Assembly: GCA_031287245.1 (NCBI GenBank)
Contig: JAITTD010000195.1
Location: 1-6,231, forward strand
Direction of reading: 5' to 3'
DNA length: 6,231 nucleotides
From: Bacteroidales bacterium
GTDB lineage: Bacteria > Bacteroidota > Bacteroidia > Bacteroidales > UBA4181
The notes beneath the pieces were generated by a model. That model saw only the letters and a program-made list of their open reading frames with translations. It had not been told where the DNA came from and did not search any database. Numbering within the stretch: position 1 is the first letter of the stretch; every line of letters begins with the position of its first letter. The position numbers were made by a program, and so were the translations under genes. This document shows positions 1-5,227 of the stretch, one piece after another.

Positions 1-215
1 GTATAAATATCTATTTCTCTCATTTGCAGATTTTCTGCGATTTTAGAAAGTTCATATATGTCCAATGCCTGACGCCCGTTTGAAATTTTGTTCCATTTTG
101 GCTCTGTAAACCCGATTAAGTCCGCAAATGCAACTTTTGTTAATTTCCTGTCATTCATTATCTTGATAAGGTTATTAACGACAAAATGCACCTGAATTTC
201 TTTTTTTGTTTTCAT
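1..215 (-). CDS. Helix-turn-helix transcriptional regulator (XRE/Cro-like), partial at its C-terminus
   Basis: Reading the minus strand from the ATG at 215-213 gives 71 uninterrupted codons before the window edge; the frame is still open, so the C-terminus is missing. The protein begins MKTKKEIQVHFVVNNLIKIM. Residues of about 8-65 have the helical layout of a Cro/C1-type DNA-binding domain: a first amphipathic helix, then KLTKVAFADLIGFTEPKWNKIS as the likely helix-turn-helix (about 24-45), then a conserved-looking ISNGRQALDIYELSKIAENL stretch (about 44-62) typical of the helices after the recognition helix. It was recognised by pattern only, so the exact family is uncertain. It diverges from the outer-membrane protein gene across a 161-bp AT-rich region. 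Such regulators often bind their own upstream region, and an inverted repeat lies there (261-295). No good TAnnTTTG box was found for this gene. It could be a phage- or toxin-antitoxin-type regulator or a stand-alone one; the sequence does not decide. Confidence 0.75.
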   Translation of the reverse strand, partial: MKTKKEIQVHFVVNNLIKIMNDRKLTKVAFADLIGFTEPKWNKISNGRQALDIYELSKIAENLQMREIDIY

Positions 216-260
216 AGGTACAATATAGTGTCTGAATTTCAATTATTTATATCTATTTTA

Positions 261-295
261 GCAAGAAATCTGCGATTTTTTAATTTTTTTCTTGC
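261..295. repeat. Inverted repeat, candidate operator
   Basis: An 8-bp perfect inverted repeat, gcaagaaa at 261-268 and tttcttgc at 288-295, is separated by 19 bp of AT-rich DNA. The right arm covers the TTG -33 element (292-294) of the outer-membrane protein promoter. This placement between a divergently transcribed HTH regulator and its neighbour is what an operator would show. Binding by that regulator is inference, and the long spacer would also fit a weak hairpin or chance in AT-rich DNA. Confidence 0.35.
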
Positions 296-322
296 GCATA
301 TCGAAATTTGCATCTACTTTTG
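292..322 (+). promoter_or_regulatory. Bacteroidota-type promoter for the outer-membrane beta-barrel gene
   Basis: A TTG at 292-294 (-33 element) is followed after exactly 20 bp by TACTTTTG at 315-322, a perfect match to the -7 consensus TAnnTTTG of the Bacteroidota housekeeping sigma factor. Transcription would start near 328-330, leaving an AT-rich leader of about 48 nt before the ATG at 377. The leader has no strong Shine-Dalgarno sequence, which is usual in this phylum. Confidence 0.7.
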
Positions 323-376
323 CGCCGTTAATTAAACTTAACATATCAATAATATAAATTTAAATTTTTAAATGCA

Positions 377-1066
377 ATGAAAAAATTATTCGTAGTAATA
401 GCAGTGGCTATTGTAACAGCAGGCAGTATGCAGGCACAATTCAAAATTGGTCCGCGCGTAGGTTTGAGTCTCACCAACATGAAAGTATCTGGTGAGGATG
501 ACATTGAAGGTTTGGAGACCAAAAGCAAGTCCAGATTAGGTTTTCAGATTGGTGTATTGGCTGAGTATTCCTTAACCGATGCATTCGCAATTAATGCAGG
601 CGTAAATTATGCTCAATTGGGTGGTAAACAGGATCTCACGTTCGCCGAAGAAGATATCACCTTAACCGCCAAAACCAGACTGAATTATCTCCAAGTCCCC
701 ATCAACGCTCAGTACAAGTTTGGAAAATTTTATGTGCAGGCTGGTCCTTATGTTGGTTTTGGACTTAGCGGAAAAGTAAAAACAAAAGTAAAGGGTGATC
801 TTTTGGGTTTAGCATCATCGTTTGCACCTGAAGATCAGGATGTAAAATTCGGAAGTAAAAAAGGCACAGAAGCAAATGACTTCGAGGATGGAGATGATCT
901 CAAAACCGTTGATTTTGGCGTAGGGCTGGGCTTAGGTTTGGCATTGAATCATTTTCAGATAGGATTAGGCTATAATTTAGGTTTGACAAATATCTCTATT
1001 GCTGATGAGGGCAAAATAAAGAATAACGGATTCTCACTTACAGCCGCTTTCCTGTTTGGTAAATAA
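377..1066 (+). CDS. Secreted outer-membrane beta-barrel protein (PorT/OMP_b-brl_2-like)
   Basis: This 229-residue protein starts with a clear Sec signal peptide: positive MKK, a hydrophobic stretch FVVIAVAIVTAG (5-16), and a cleavage site after SMQA (A20), so the mature protein begins QFKIGPRVGLSL. The rest alternates short amphipathic strands rich in Gly and aromatics (for example LNYLQVPINAQYKFG and FYVQAGPYVGFGLSG) with polar, acidic loops; the longest loop is about residues 148-177 with many Asp, Glu and Lys. The C-terminal strand ends FSLTAAFLFGK. This is the pattern of the eight-stranded-type outer membrane beta-barrel family common in Bacteroidota (OMP_b-brl_2, PF13568 by recognition). 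Its specific role is unknown: structural porin-like protein, adhesin or immune-evasion barrel are all possible. It has its own promoter (292-322) and a strong terminator right after the stop, so it is probably monocistronic. An out-of-frame ATG at 372-374 opens a two-codon frame whose TGA overlaps the start codon; this is probably chance. Confidence 0.88.
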   Translation: MKKLFVVIAVAIVTAGSMQAQFKIGPRVGLSLTNMKVSGEDDIEGLETKSKSRLGFQIGVLAEYSLTDAFAINAGVNYAQLGGKQDLTFAEEDITLTAKTRLNYLQVPINAQYKFGKFYVQAGPYVGFGLSGKVKTKVKGDLLGLASSFAPEDQDVKFGSKKGTEANDFEDGDDLKTVDFGVGLGLGLALNHFQIGLGYNLGLTNISIADEGKIKNNGFSLTAAFLFGK

Positions 1067-1084
1067 TTTGTTATTACATAGTTA

Positions 1085-1129
1085 AAAAGAGGCTGTCTGA
1101 ATTTTCGGGCAGCCTCTTTTGATTTTTTT
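1085..1129 (+). terminator. Intrinsic terminator after the beta-barrel gene
   Basis: The stem aaaagaggctg (1085-1095) pairs perfectly with cagcctctttt (1110-1120). It can be extended inward by T-G, C-G, T-G and G-C pairs to a 15-bp stem closing a 6-nt loop (1100-1105). It is followed by a run of seven T at 1123-1129. It sits 19 bp after the stop codon. The A-rich left arm with T-rich right arm could also terminate transcription arriving from the other strand. Confidence 0.9.
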
Positions 1130-1147
1130 GGTATCTTTTTTATGCGT

Positions 1148-1188
1148 TTGCCCTGAAATATTTTTCAATCAGGGTCAACACATTTTTT
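1148..1188 (+). terminator. Possible secondary terminator hairpin
   Basis: ttgccctga (1148-1156) pairs with tcagggtcaa (1169-1178), with one bulged T, around a 12-nt AT-rich loop. A run of six T follows at 1183-1188, seven nucleotides after the stem. It is weaker than the hairpin at 1085-1129 and may only be a backup for read-through, or part of the repeat-rich spacer. Confidence 0.35.
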
Positions 1189-1210
1189 AAGGAGTTGTCA
1201 ATAAATAAAT

Positions 1211-1380
1211 GTATCAATTTGTGTATCCCTAACGAGGAATAGAGGGTTATATTGAGATTTATTTCTATTGATATGAATGTCCTACGGACAAGCGAACATT
1301 CCCCGTTAGGGGATTCATATCAATAGAAAAAATGTGATACAGGCATCCTCCAAATCCTCGTAGAGGTTTCACAATATAAT
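1211..1380. repeat. Palindrome-rich intergenic element (MITE/REP-like), no gene
   Basis: The gene-free stretch between the beta-barrel gene and ung is dominated by inverted repeats. The core is a 17-bp perfect pair, 1262-1278 with 1313-1329 (tttctattgatatgaat and its complement). Inside it lie two mini-hairpins, gtcc-tac-ggac (1279-1289) and cccc-gtta-gggg (1301-1312), so the whole can fold as a three-way junction. Outside it are cctc-gta-gagg (1356-1366) and cct-aacg-agg (1228-1237). Longer-range inverted pairs also exist: gtatca 1211-1216 with tgatac 1335-1340, ccctaacg 1227-1234 with cgttaggg 1304-1311, and ttatattg 1247-1254 with caatataa 1372-1379. No convincing coding frame with a start codon spans it. 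GC-rich mini-palindromes joined by AT-rich arms suggest an interspersed repeat family or a non-autonomous element; copy number elsewhere cannot be seen here. Confidence 0.65.
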
Positions 1381-1390
1381 CGAGGCTTTT

Positions 1391-1441
1391 GAATTACGAA
1401 TTACGCAAAAAAACGTAATTCGTAATTTTTAATTCGTAATT
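1391..1441. repeat. AATTACG heptamer repeats forming a hairpin at the end of ung
   Basis: Two tandem heptamers, aattacgaattacg (1392-1405), pair perfectly over 14 bp with cgtaattcgtaatt (1414-1427) around an 8-nt A-rich loop. A further direct copy of aattcgtaatt (1417-1427) occurs at 1431-1441, offset by 14 bp. This last copy overlaps the stop codon and final codons of ung. On the minus strand the T-run lies in the loop and not after the stem, so it is not a textbook terminator for ung; on the plus strand a short T-run (1426-1430) overlaps the 3' end of the stem. Confidence 0.75.
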
Positions 1442-2115
1442 GTAGTTCCTACCTTCCAGTCGATTGCTTCCAATCCGTTTTGTTGCAGATAGGCGTTGGC
1501 TTGCGAAAAGTGTTTGCATCCGAAAAAGCCGTTGTATGCCGAAAAGGGCGAAGGATGCGCTGCTTCGAGGATGAGGTGTTTTTGCCCGTCAATCAGTTTT
1601 TTCTTTGCCCGCGCATAGTTGCCCCACAGCAGAAACACCAAATGTTCGCGCTGTTCGGACAATACTTGAATGACGGCGTCGGTGAACGGTTCCCAGCCTT
1701 TGTTTTGATGCGAACCTGCTGTGGCAGCCCGCACAGTCAGCGTGGCATTGAGAAGAAATACGCCTCTGTCCGCCCATTGTTCCAGATTGCCCGACCGCGC
1801 CGGCGGAATGCCCAAATCCTGCTCTATTTCCTTAAAGATATTGACCAGCGAAGGGGGCGGCGCTATGCCATTGGGCACGGAAAAACTCAATCCGTGTGCC
1901 TGTCCGGCGCCGTGATAGGGATCTTGCCCCAGTATCACCACCTTCACCTTGTCGAAAGGCGTGTGAGCAAAGGCATTGAAGATAAGCGCACCCGGTGGAT
2001 AAACCGTATATTGGCGTTTTTCCTCTACTAAAAATGCTTTGAGCGATGCAAAATAAGGCTTTTCAAACTCGTCAGCCAGCACAGCCAGCCAACTTTTTTC
2101 AATTTGTGGATTCAT
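1429..2115 (-). CDS. ung: Uracil-DNA glycosylase (family 1)
   Basis: The enzyme removes uracil from DNA by cleaving the N-glycosidic bond, starting base excision repair in the cytoplasm. At 228 residues it matches the usual length of family 1 enzymes (E. coli Ung is 229). Diagnostic motifs are all present: the water-activating loop GQDPYH at 63-68 (catalytic Asp65, and His68), the Pro-rich PPPSL loop at 87-91, the uracil-binding LLNATLTV at 121-128 (Asn123), and the minor-groove intercalation loop HPSPFS at 187-192 with catalytic His187, followed by the conserved FGCKHFSQAN. The ATG at 2115-2113 overlaps the TGA of the upstream glycosyltransferase by 4 bp (ATGA), implying co-transcription and translational coupling. 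The C-terminal tail after the conserved IDW (218-220) is short; its last residues TITN and the stop fall inside an AATTACG repeat copy, so the exact C-terminus may have been set by that repeat. Confidence 0.97.
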   Translation of the reverse strand: MNPQIEKSWLAVLADEFEKPYFASLKAFLVEEKRQYTVYPPGALIFNAFAHTPFDKVKVVILGQDPYHGAGQAHGLSFSVPNGIAPPPSLVNIFKEIEQDLGIPPARSGNLEQWADRGVFLLNATLTVRAATAGSHQNKGWEPFTDAVIQVLSEQREHLVFLLWGNYARAKKKLIDGQKHLILEAAHPSPFSAYNGFFGCKHFSQANAYLQQNGLEAIDWKVGTTITN

Positions 2116-3125
2116 TTATTTTCAAATTTTTTCTTTCGTTGAATAAAATACTGAAATACGACACTTTGATGATACACTTGCGACGGATATTTTTTCGGGC
2201 GTTGAATTTTTTTGTAGTTGGATTGCAGTTTTCGGTAACTGCCATGCGCTTTCCAGATGGAAGGCAACAGGTTTTTGCCCGTCAGCAAGCCATAACAGGC
2301 GGATACCGAATCAAGCAACATCCGAAAAAATATCATTCTGCGAAATGTTTTCTGCGGAAGGTTTTTATACATCATCAGCAGGTTGTTCCGATAATTGAGA
2401 AATGTTTTGAACGGTGAATTTTGCGGCAACATTCCGCCGCCAACGTGGTAAACCGTCGATTTTGGTGTAAACCAGACCGCATAACCGGCATTTTTCCATC
2501 GCCAGCAGAGGTCTATTTCCTCCATGTGGGCAAAAAAATTCTCATCAAACCCGCCAACCTCGTGGAAAAGTGACGCTTTCACGATACAGCAGGCGCCGGT
2601 TGCCCAAAAAATCTCTTTCTCCGCATCATATTGTCCCTTGTCCTCTTCCACCGTGTCAAACAGACGTCCTCGGCAAAAGGTGTAGCCCAAATAGTCCATG
2701 AAACCGCCTGCTGCGCCTGCATATTCAAAGAAATCGCGCTGCGTTTCCGATTTTATCTTCGGCATACAAGCGGCAATCCCTTGTTTTTGCTGCATCATGG
2801 CAAGCAAGGGCGGCAACCAGCCTGCTGTTACTTCCACATCCGAATTAAGCAATACATAGTACTGCGCATCTACCTGCTTCAACGCACGGTTGTACCCTCC
2901 GGCAAAACCGTAATTATGGTCAAGCGCTATTATCTGCACATCAGGATGATGCAGGCGAAGGTAGGACAAGGAATCGTCCGTAGAACCATTATCAGCCACC
3001 ACAATGGACACATTCGGCAAAGTTGAAAATTTTTCTACACTCGGAAGAAATTTTTCCAGCAAATGACGCCCGTTCCAATTAAGGATAACAACGGCTGTCC
3101 GCAATATGAAGGTAGATTCTATCAA
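2112..3125 (-). CDS. GT2-family glycosyltransferase (GT-A fold, rhamnosyltransferase-like)
   Basis: A 337-residue glycosyltransferase family 2 protein, predicted to transfer a sugar from a nucleotide-sugar donor to a surface polysaccharide or lipid-linked acceptor at the inner face of the membrane; donor and acceptor cannot be read from the sequence. GT-A signatures in order: VVILNWNG (12-19), the nucleotide-binding VVADNGSTDDS (42-52), NYGFAGGYN (71-79), the metal-binding DXD-equivalent LNSDVEV (93-99), GGFDENFF (191-198) and the catalytic-base region EEIDLCWR (202-209). The C-terminal third is basic with hydrophobic patches (about 263-282), suggesting membrane association. No in-frame ATG precedes the conserved NWNG. 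The longest frame starts at TTG 3125, with a stop just upstream at 3134-3132; a second TTG at 3104 would give a protein beginning (M)RTAVVILNWNG, closer to how this family usually starts. It is the first gene of a unit with ung, overlapping it by 4 bp. Confidence 0.93.
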   Translation of the reverse strand: MIESTFILRTAVVILNWNGRHLLEKFLPSVEKFSTLPNVSIVVADNGSTDDSLSYLRLHHPDVQIIALDHNYGFAGGYNRALKQVDAQYYVLLNSDVEVTAGWLPPLLAMMQQKQGIAACMPKIKSETQRDFFEYAGAAGGFMDYLGYTFCRGRLFDTVEEDKGQYDAEKEIFWATGACCIVKASLFHEVGGFDENFFAHMEEIDLCWRWKNAGYAVWFTPKSTVYHVGGGMLPQNSPFKTFLNYRNNLLMMYKNLPQKTFRRMIFFRMLLDSVSACYGLLTGKNLLPSIWKAHGSYRKLQSNYKKIQRPKKYPSQVYHQSVVFQYFIQRKKKFENK

Positions 3126-3148
3126 TATTTTTTATCAAAATCAGACAG

Positions 3149-3156
3149 CAAAATTA
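3149..3156 (-). promoter_or_regulatory. Putative -7 box for the glycosyltransferase-ung unit
   Basis: On the minus strand 3156-3149 reads TAATTTTG, a perfect TAnnTTTG. A TTG lies upstream at 3181-3179 with a 22-bp spacer, slightly longer than the usual 19-21. Transcription would start near 3145-3142, about 17-20 nt before the TTG start at 3125 and about 40 nt before the TTG at 3104, so it is compatible with either start. Confidence 0.5.
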
Positions 3157-3188
3157 ATAATTTAAATGGGTTATTCGTCAAAAAGTAT

Positions 3189-3196
3189 TACCTTTG
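3189..3196 (+). promoter_or_regulatory. -7 box of the DUF4290-murA promoter
   Basis: TACCTTTG at 3189-3196 matches TAnnTTTG perfectly. Transcription should begin about 3201-3203, giving a leader of about 15 nt to the ATG at 3217. No clear TTG lies at the expected -33 position (around 3165-3170, reading aaatgg), which is tolerated in many Bacteroidota promoters. The box lies inside the longest open frame beginning at 3166, so it argues that translation starts at 3217. Confidence 0.6.
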
Positions 3197-3216
3197 TTGC
3201 ATTATTTACTCATTCA

Positions 3217-3834
3217 ATGGAATATAATACATCACAAAAAAAGTTGGTTTTACCGGAATATGGACGTCATGTCCACATGATGGTGCAATATGCCGTTCAG
3301 TTAAAAGATCGCGAGGAACGCAATGTCGCGGCGCGCACCATCATCGTGGTGATGGGCAATTTACAGCCACATCTGCGTGACATACCCGATTTCAAGCACA
3401 AACTGTGGGATCATCTCTTTGTCATGTCCGATTTCAAATTAGATATTGACTCCCCCTATCCTGTTCCGTCGCCGGAAGAATTGGTGGACAAGCCCCATAT
3501 CGTGCCCTATCCGCAAGTGCCTATTCGTCAGAAACATTACGGCAAGTTGCTGGTTGAAATCATTCGCGAAGCCGCAAAAACAGAAGATAAAGATGCGCAA
3601 CAGGCATTGGTTCAACTGATTGCCAATCAGATGAAAAAAACCTACCTGGCATGGAACCGCAGCGAAGTGACCAATGAGCAAATTATGCAGGATATTTGGG
3701 ATATATCCAACGGTAAGATAAAGATGGAAGCAAACAGCATCCGATTTTTCGAGAACGTAGAGAATCCGCCGGTTCCCCGAAGCAACAATGTTCAGAGACC
3801 CAAAAAGAAGAGAATGATTCCTCGAAAACAGTAA
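3217..3834 (+). CDS. DUF4290 domain-containing protein, function unknown
   Basis: A 205-residue protein without signal peptide or membrane segment, so probably cytoplasmic. From memory it matches DUF4290 (PF14123), a family I know only from Bacteroidota: the N-terminus MEYNTSQKKLVLPEYGRHV, the DREERN motif (31-36), IIVVMGNLQPHLRD (42-55), then FKHKLWDHLFVMSDFKLDID (59-78). The middle part is Pro-rich (80-103), followed by a mostly helical region with conserved-looking AWNR (145-148) and a basic C-terminal tail (RPKKKRMIPRK, 194-204) that could contact nucleic acid. The frame opens earlier, at ATG 3166, but those 17 extra residues do not resemble the family and contain the promoter -7 box at 3189-3196; the family's usual start coincides with ATG 3217. 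The gene is separated from murA by only 3 nt, so the two are surely co-transcribed and probably translationally coupled. No function is established to my knowledge; the link to murA suggests a role connected to envelope growth. Confidence 0.88.
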   Translation: MEYNTSQKKLVLPEYGRHVHMMVQYAVQLKDREERNVAARTIIVVMGNLQPHLRDIPDFKHKLWDHLFVMSDFKLDIDSPYPVPSPEELVDKPHIVPYPQVPIRQKHYGKLLVEIIREAAKTEDKDAQQALVQLIANQMKKTYLAWNRSEVTNEQIMQDIWDISNGKIKMEANSIRFFENVENPPVPRSNNVQRPKKKRMIPRKQ

Positions 3835-3837
3835 GAG

Positions 3838-5145
3838 ATGGCAACTTTTAAAGTGGAAGGCGGACACAGGCTTTGCGGAAATTTACACCCGCAGGGAGCA
3901 AAAAATGAGGCGTTGCAAGTCATTTGCGCTTGTCTGCTTACCGAAGAAAAAGTGATTCTGCGCCATATCCCCGACATCAGGGATGTGAATATTTTGATAG
4001 ACTTACTTTGCGATTTGGGGGTGACTGTTAACAAGTCGGGAGCCAACGATTACGAATTTTGCGCCAAAGGCGTATCCATAGAACGTTTGGAAGAGCCTGC
4101 CATACAGAAAAAAGCGGCTTCCCTGCGGGGTTCCATCCTCATCATCGGACCTTTGCTGGCGCGTTTCGGCAAAGGCGTTATCACCCGTCCGGGTGGCGAC
4201 AAAATCGGGCGGCGGCGGTTGGATACGCATTTTGAAGGCTTTGAGAAATTAGGCGCCAAATTTACCTGCGACGACAAAAAAGGCTTGTTTCATGTATCGG
4301 GCAACCCCTTGAAAGGCAACTATATGTTGCTGGATGAGGCTTCCGTAACCGGAACTGCCAATATTCTGATGGCTGCCGTGATGGCTCAGGGCGTCACTAC
4401 CATCTACAACGCGGCTTGCGAACCTTACATACAACAACTTTGCCGTATGCTGACAGCGATGGGCGCAAAAATCAACGGAACAGGCTCCAATTTGCTGACC
4501 ATCGAAGGTGTGAAACACTTGGGAGGCTGCGACCACACGCTGCTGCCGGACATGATTGAAGTGGGCAGTTTCATTGGACTGGCAGCCATGACCGGCTCAG
4601 CCATCACCATCAAAAACGTTGCCTACGACTCGTTGGGCATCATTCCGCGCGCTTTTGAAAAAATCGGCATACATATTGAACGGCAAGGCGATGATATTTT
4701 CATTCCCGCACACAGCGAATACCACATAGAAACCTTTATTGACGGCTCTATCATGACAATAGCCGACGCAATATGGCCCGGACTGACGCCCGACCTGCTG
4801 AGTGTTTTCCTCGTGGTGGCGGTACAGGCATCGGGAAGCGTGCTCATTCACCAGAAAATGTTCGAGAGCCGCCTGTTTTTTGTGGATAAACTGATTGACA
4901 TGGGCGCACGGATTATTCTCTGCGACCCGCACCGCGCCACAGTCATCGGATTGGGCAACAAGCAACGGCTGAAAGGCACTGTGATGACTTCTCCCGACAT
5001 TCGCGCAGGAGTGGCTCTGCTGATAGCAGCCCTCAGCGCCGATGGCGCCAGCATTATCCACAACGTAGAGCAAATTGACCGCGGATATGAACGCATCGAC
5101 GAACGATTGAACCGCATCGGCGCCAAAATAACAAGAATGGAATAA
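3838..5145 (+). CDS. murA: UDP-N-acetylglucosamine 1-carboxyvinyltransferase with Asp in place of the active-site Cys
   Basis: MurA transfers enolpyruvate from PEP to UDP-GlcNAc, the first committed step of peptidoglycan precursor synthesis in the cytoplasm. The 435-residue protein (E. coli 419) has the two-lobed EPSP-synthase fold pattern of repeats. Visible active-site residues: Lys22-Asn23 in GAKNEAL, Arg97 in SLRGSI, the catalytic loop RPGGDKIGRRRLD (117-129), Arg126 (E. coli Arg120 equivalent), Asp319 in TPDLLS (general base, E. coli Asp305), and Arg389 in PDIRAG (E. coli Arg397). The loop residue aligned to E. coli Cys115, the target of fosfomycin, is Asp121 (codon GAC at 4198-4200). 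Asp enzymes remain active but resist fosfomycin, as known for Mycobacterium tuberculosis and Chlamydia MurA. The start ATG lies 3 nt after the DUF4290 stop. The GGDKIGRRRLDTHF loop looks typical of Bacteroidota MurA, so this is probably a lineage trait and the sole essential copy rather than an acquired resistance gene. Confidence 0.97.
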   Translation: MATFKVEGGHRLCGNLHPQGAKNEALQVICACLLTEEKVILRHIPDIRDVNILIDLLCDLGVTVNKSGANDYEFCAKGVSIERLEEPAIQKKAASLRGSILIIGPLLARFGKGVITRPGGDKIGRRRLDTHFEGFEKLGAKFTCDDKKGLFHVSGNPLKGNYMLLDEASVTGTANILMAAVMAQGVTTIYNAACEPYIQQLCRMLTAMGAKINGTGSNLLTIEGVKHLGGCDHTLLPDMIEVGSFIGLAAMTGSAITIKNVAYDSLGIIPRAFEKIGIHIERQGDDIFIPAHSEYHIETFIDGSIMTIADAIWPGLTPDLLSVFLVVAVQASGSVLIHQKMFESRLFFVDKLIDMGARIILCDPHRATVIGLGNKQRLKGTVMTSPDIRAGVALLIAALSADGASIIHNVEQIDRGYERIDERLNRIGAKITRME

Positions 5146-5148
5146 TCG

Positions 5149-5181
5149 ATTACTTATTTTAGAATATCTAAAACAGGTAAT
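5149..5181 (+). other. AT-rich hairpin between murA and the DUF4837 gene
   Basis: attacttattttaga (5149-5163) pairs with tctaaaacaggtaat (5167-5181) in a 15-bp stem with one A-C mismatch and one T-G pair, closing a 3-nt loop. It starts 4 nt after the murA stop. No T-run follows, so a full intrinsic terminator is unlikely; it may protect the 3' end of murA mRNA or reduce read-through into the downstream gene. Confidence 0.45.
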
Positions 5182-5227
5182 TCAATAAATGGAAATAGTT
5201 GATAATCAAATACACCAATAAAATAAT

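Noticed and set aside
372..380. Two-codon upstream frame (ATG CAA TGA) whose stop overlaps the beta-barrel start codon
   Set aside because: It could couple initiation, but such a tiny frame is easily produced by chance and there is no supporting signal.
1140..1319. Minus-strand open frame ending in a plausible C-terminus (DNSLKNVLTLIEKYFRANA)
   Set aside because: The frame has no ATG or GTG start upstream of its last third (only TTG at 1217-1215), is closed by a stop at 1322-1320 and runs through the palindromic element. At most it could be a remnant, which I cannot support.
1391..1441. CRISPR-like array
   Set aside because: The repeats are heptamers without unique spacers of regular length and form a simple hairpin; no cas genes are present.
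1480..2031. 183-residue plus-strand frame opposite ung
   Set aside because: It is the antisense shadow of a clearly recognisable ung with all catalytic motifs; its translation resembles no family and has no promoter or start context.
4597..5073. 158-residue minus-strand frame inside murA
   Set aside because: It is antisense to the well-conserved murA; the Cys/His-rich composition is a by-product of reading the opposite strand of coding DNA.
3838..5145. Acquired fosfomycin-resistance gene
   Set aside because: The gene sits directly after DUF4290 in what looks like a native chromosomal unit, without mobile element marks; the Asp is more likely an intrinsic lineage feature of the housekeeping enzyme.
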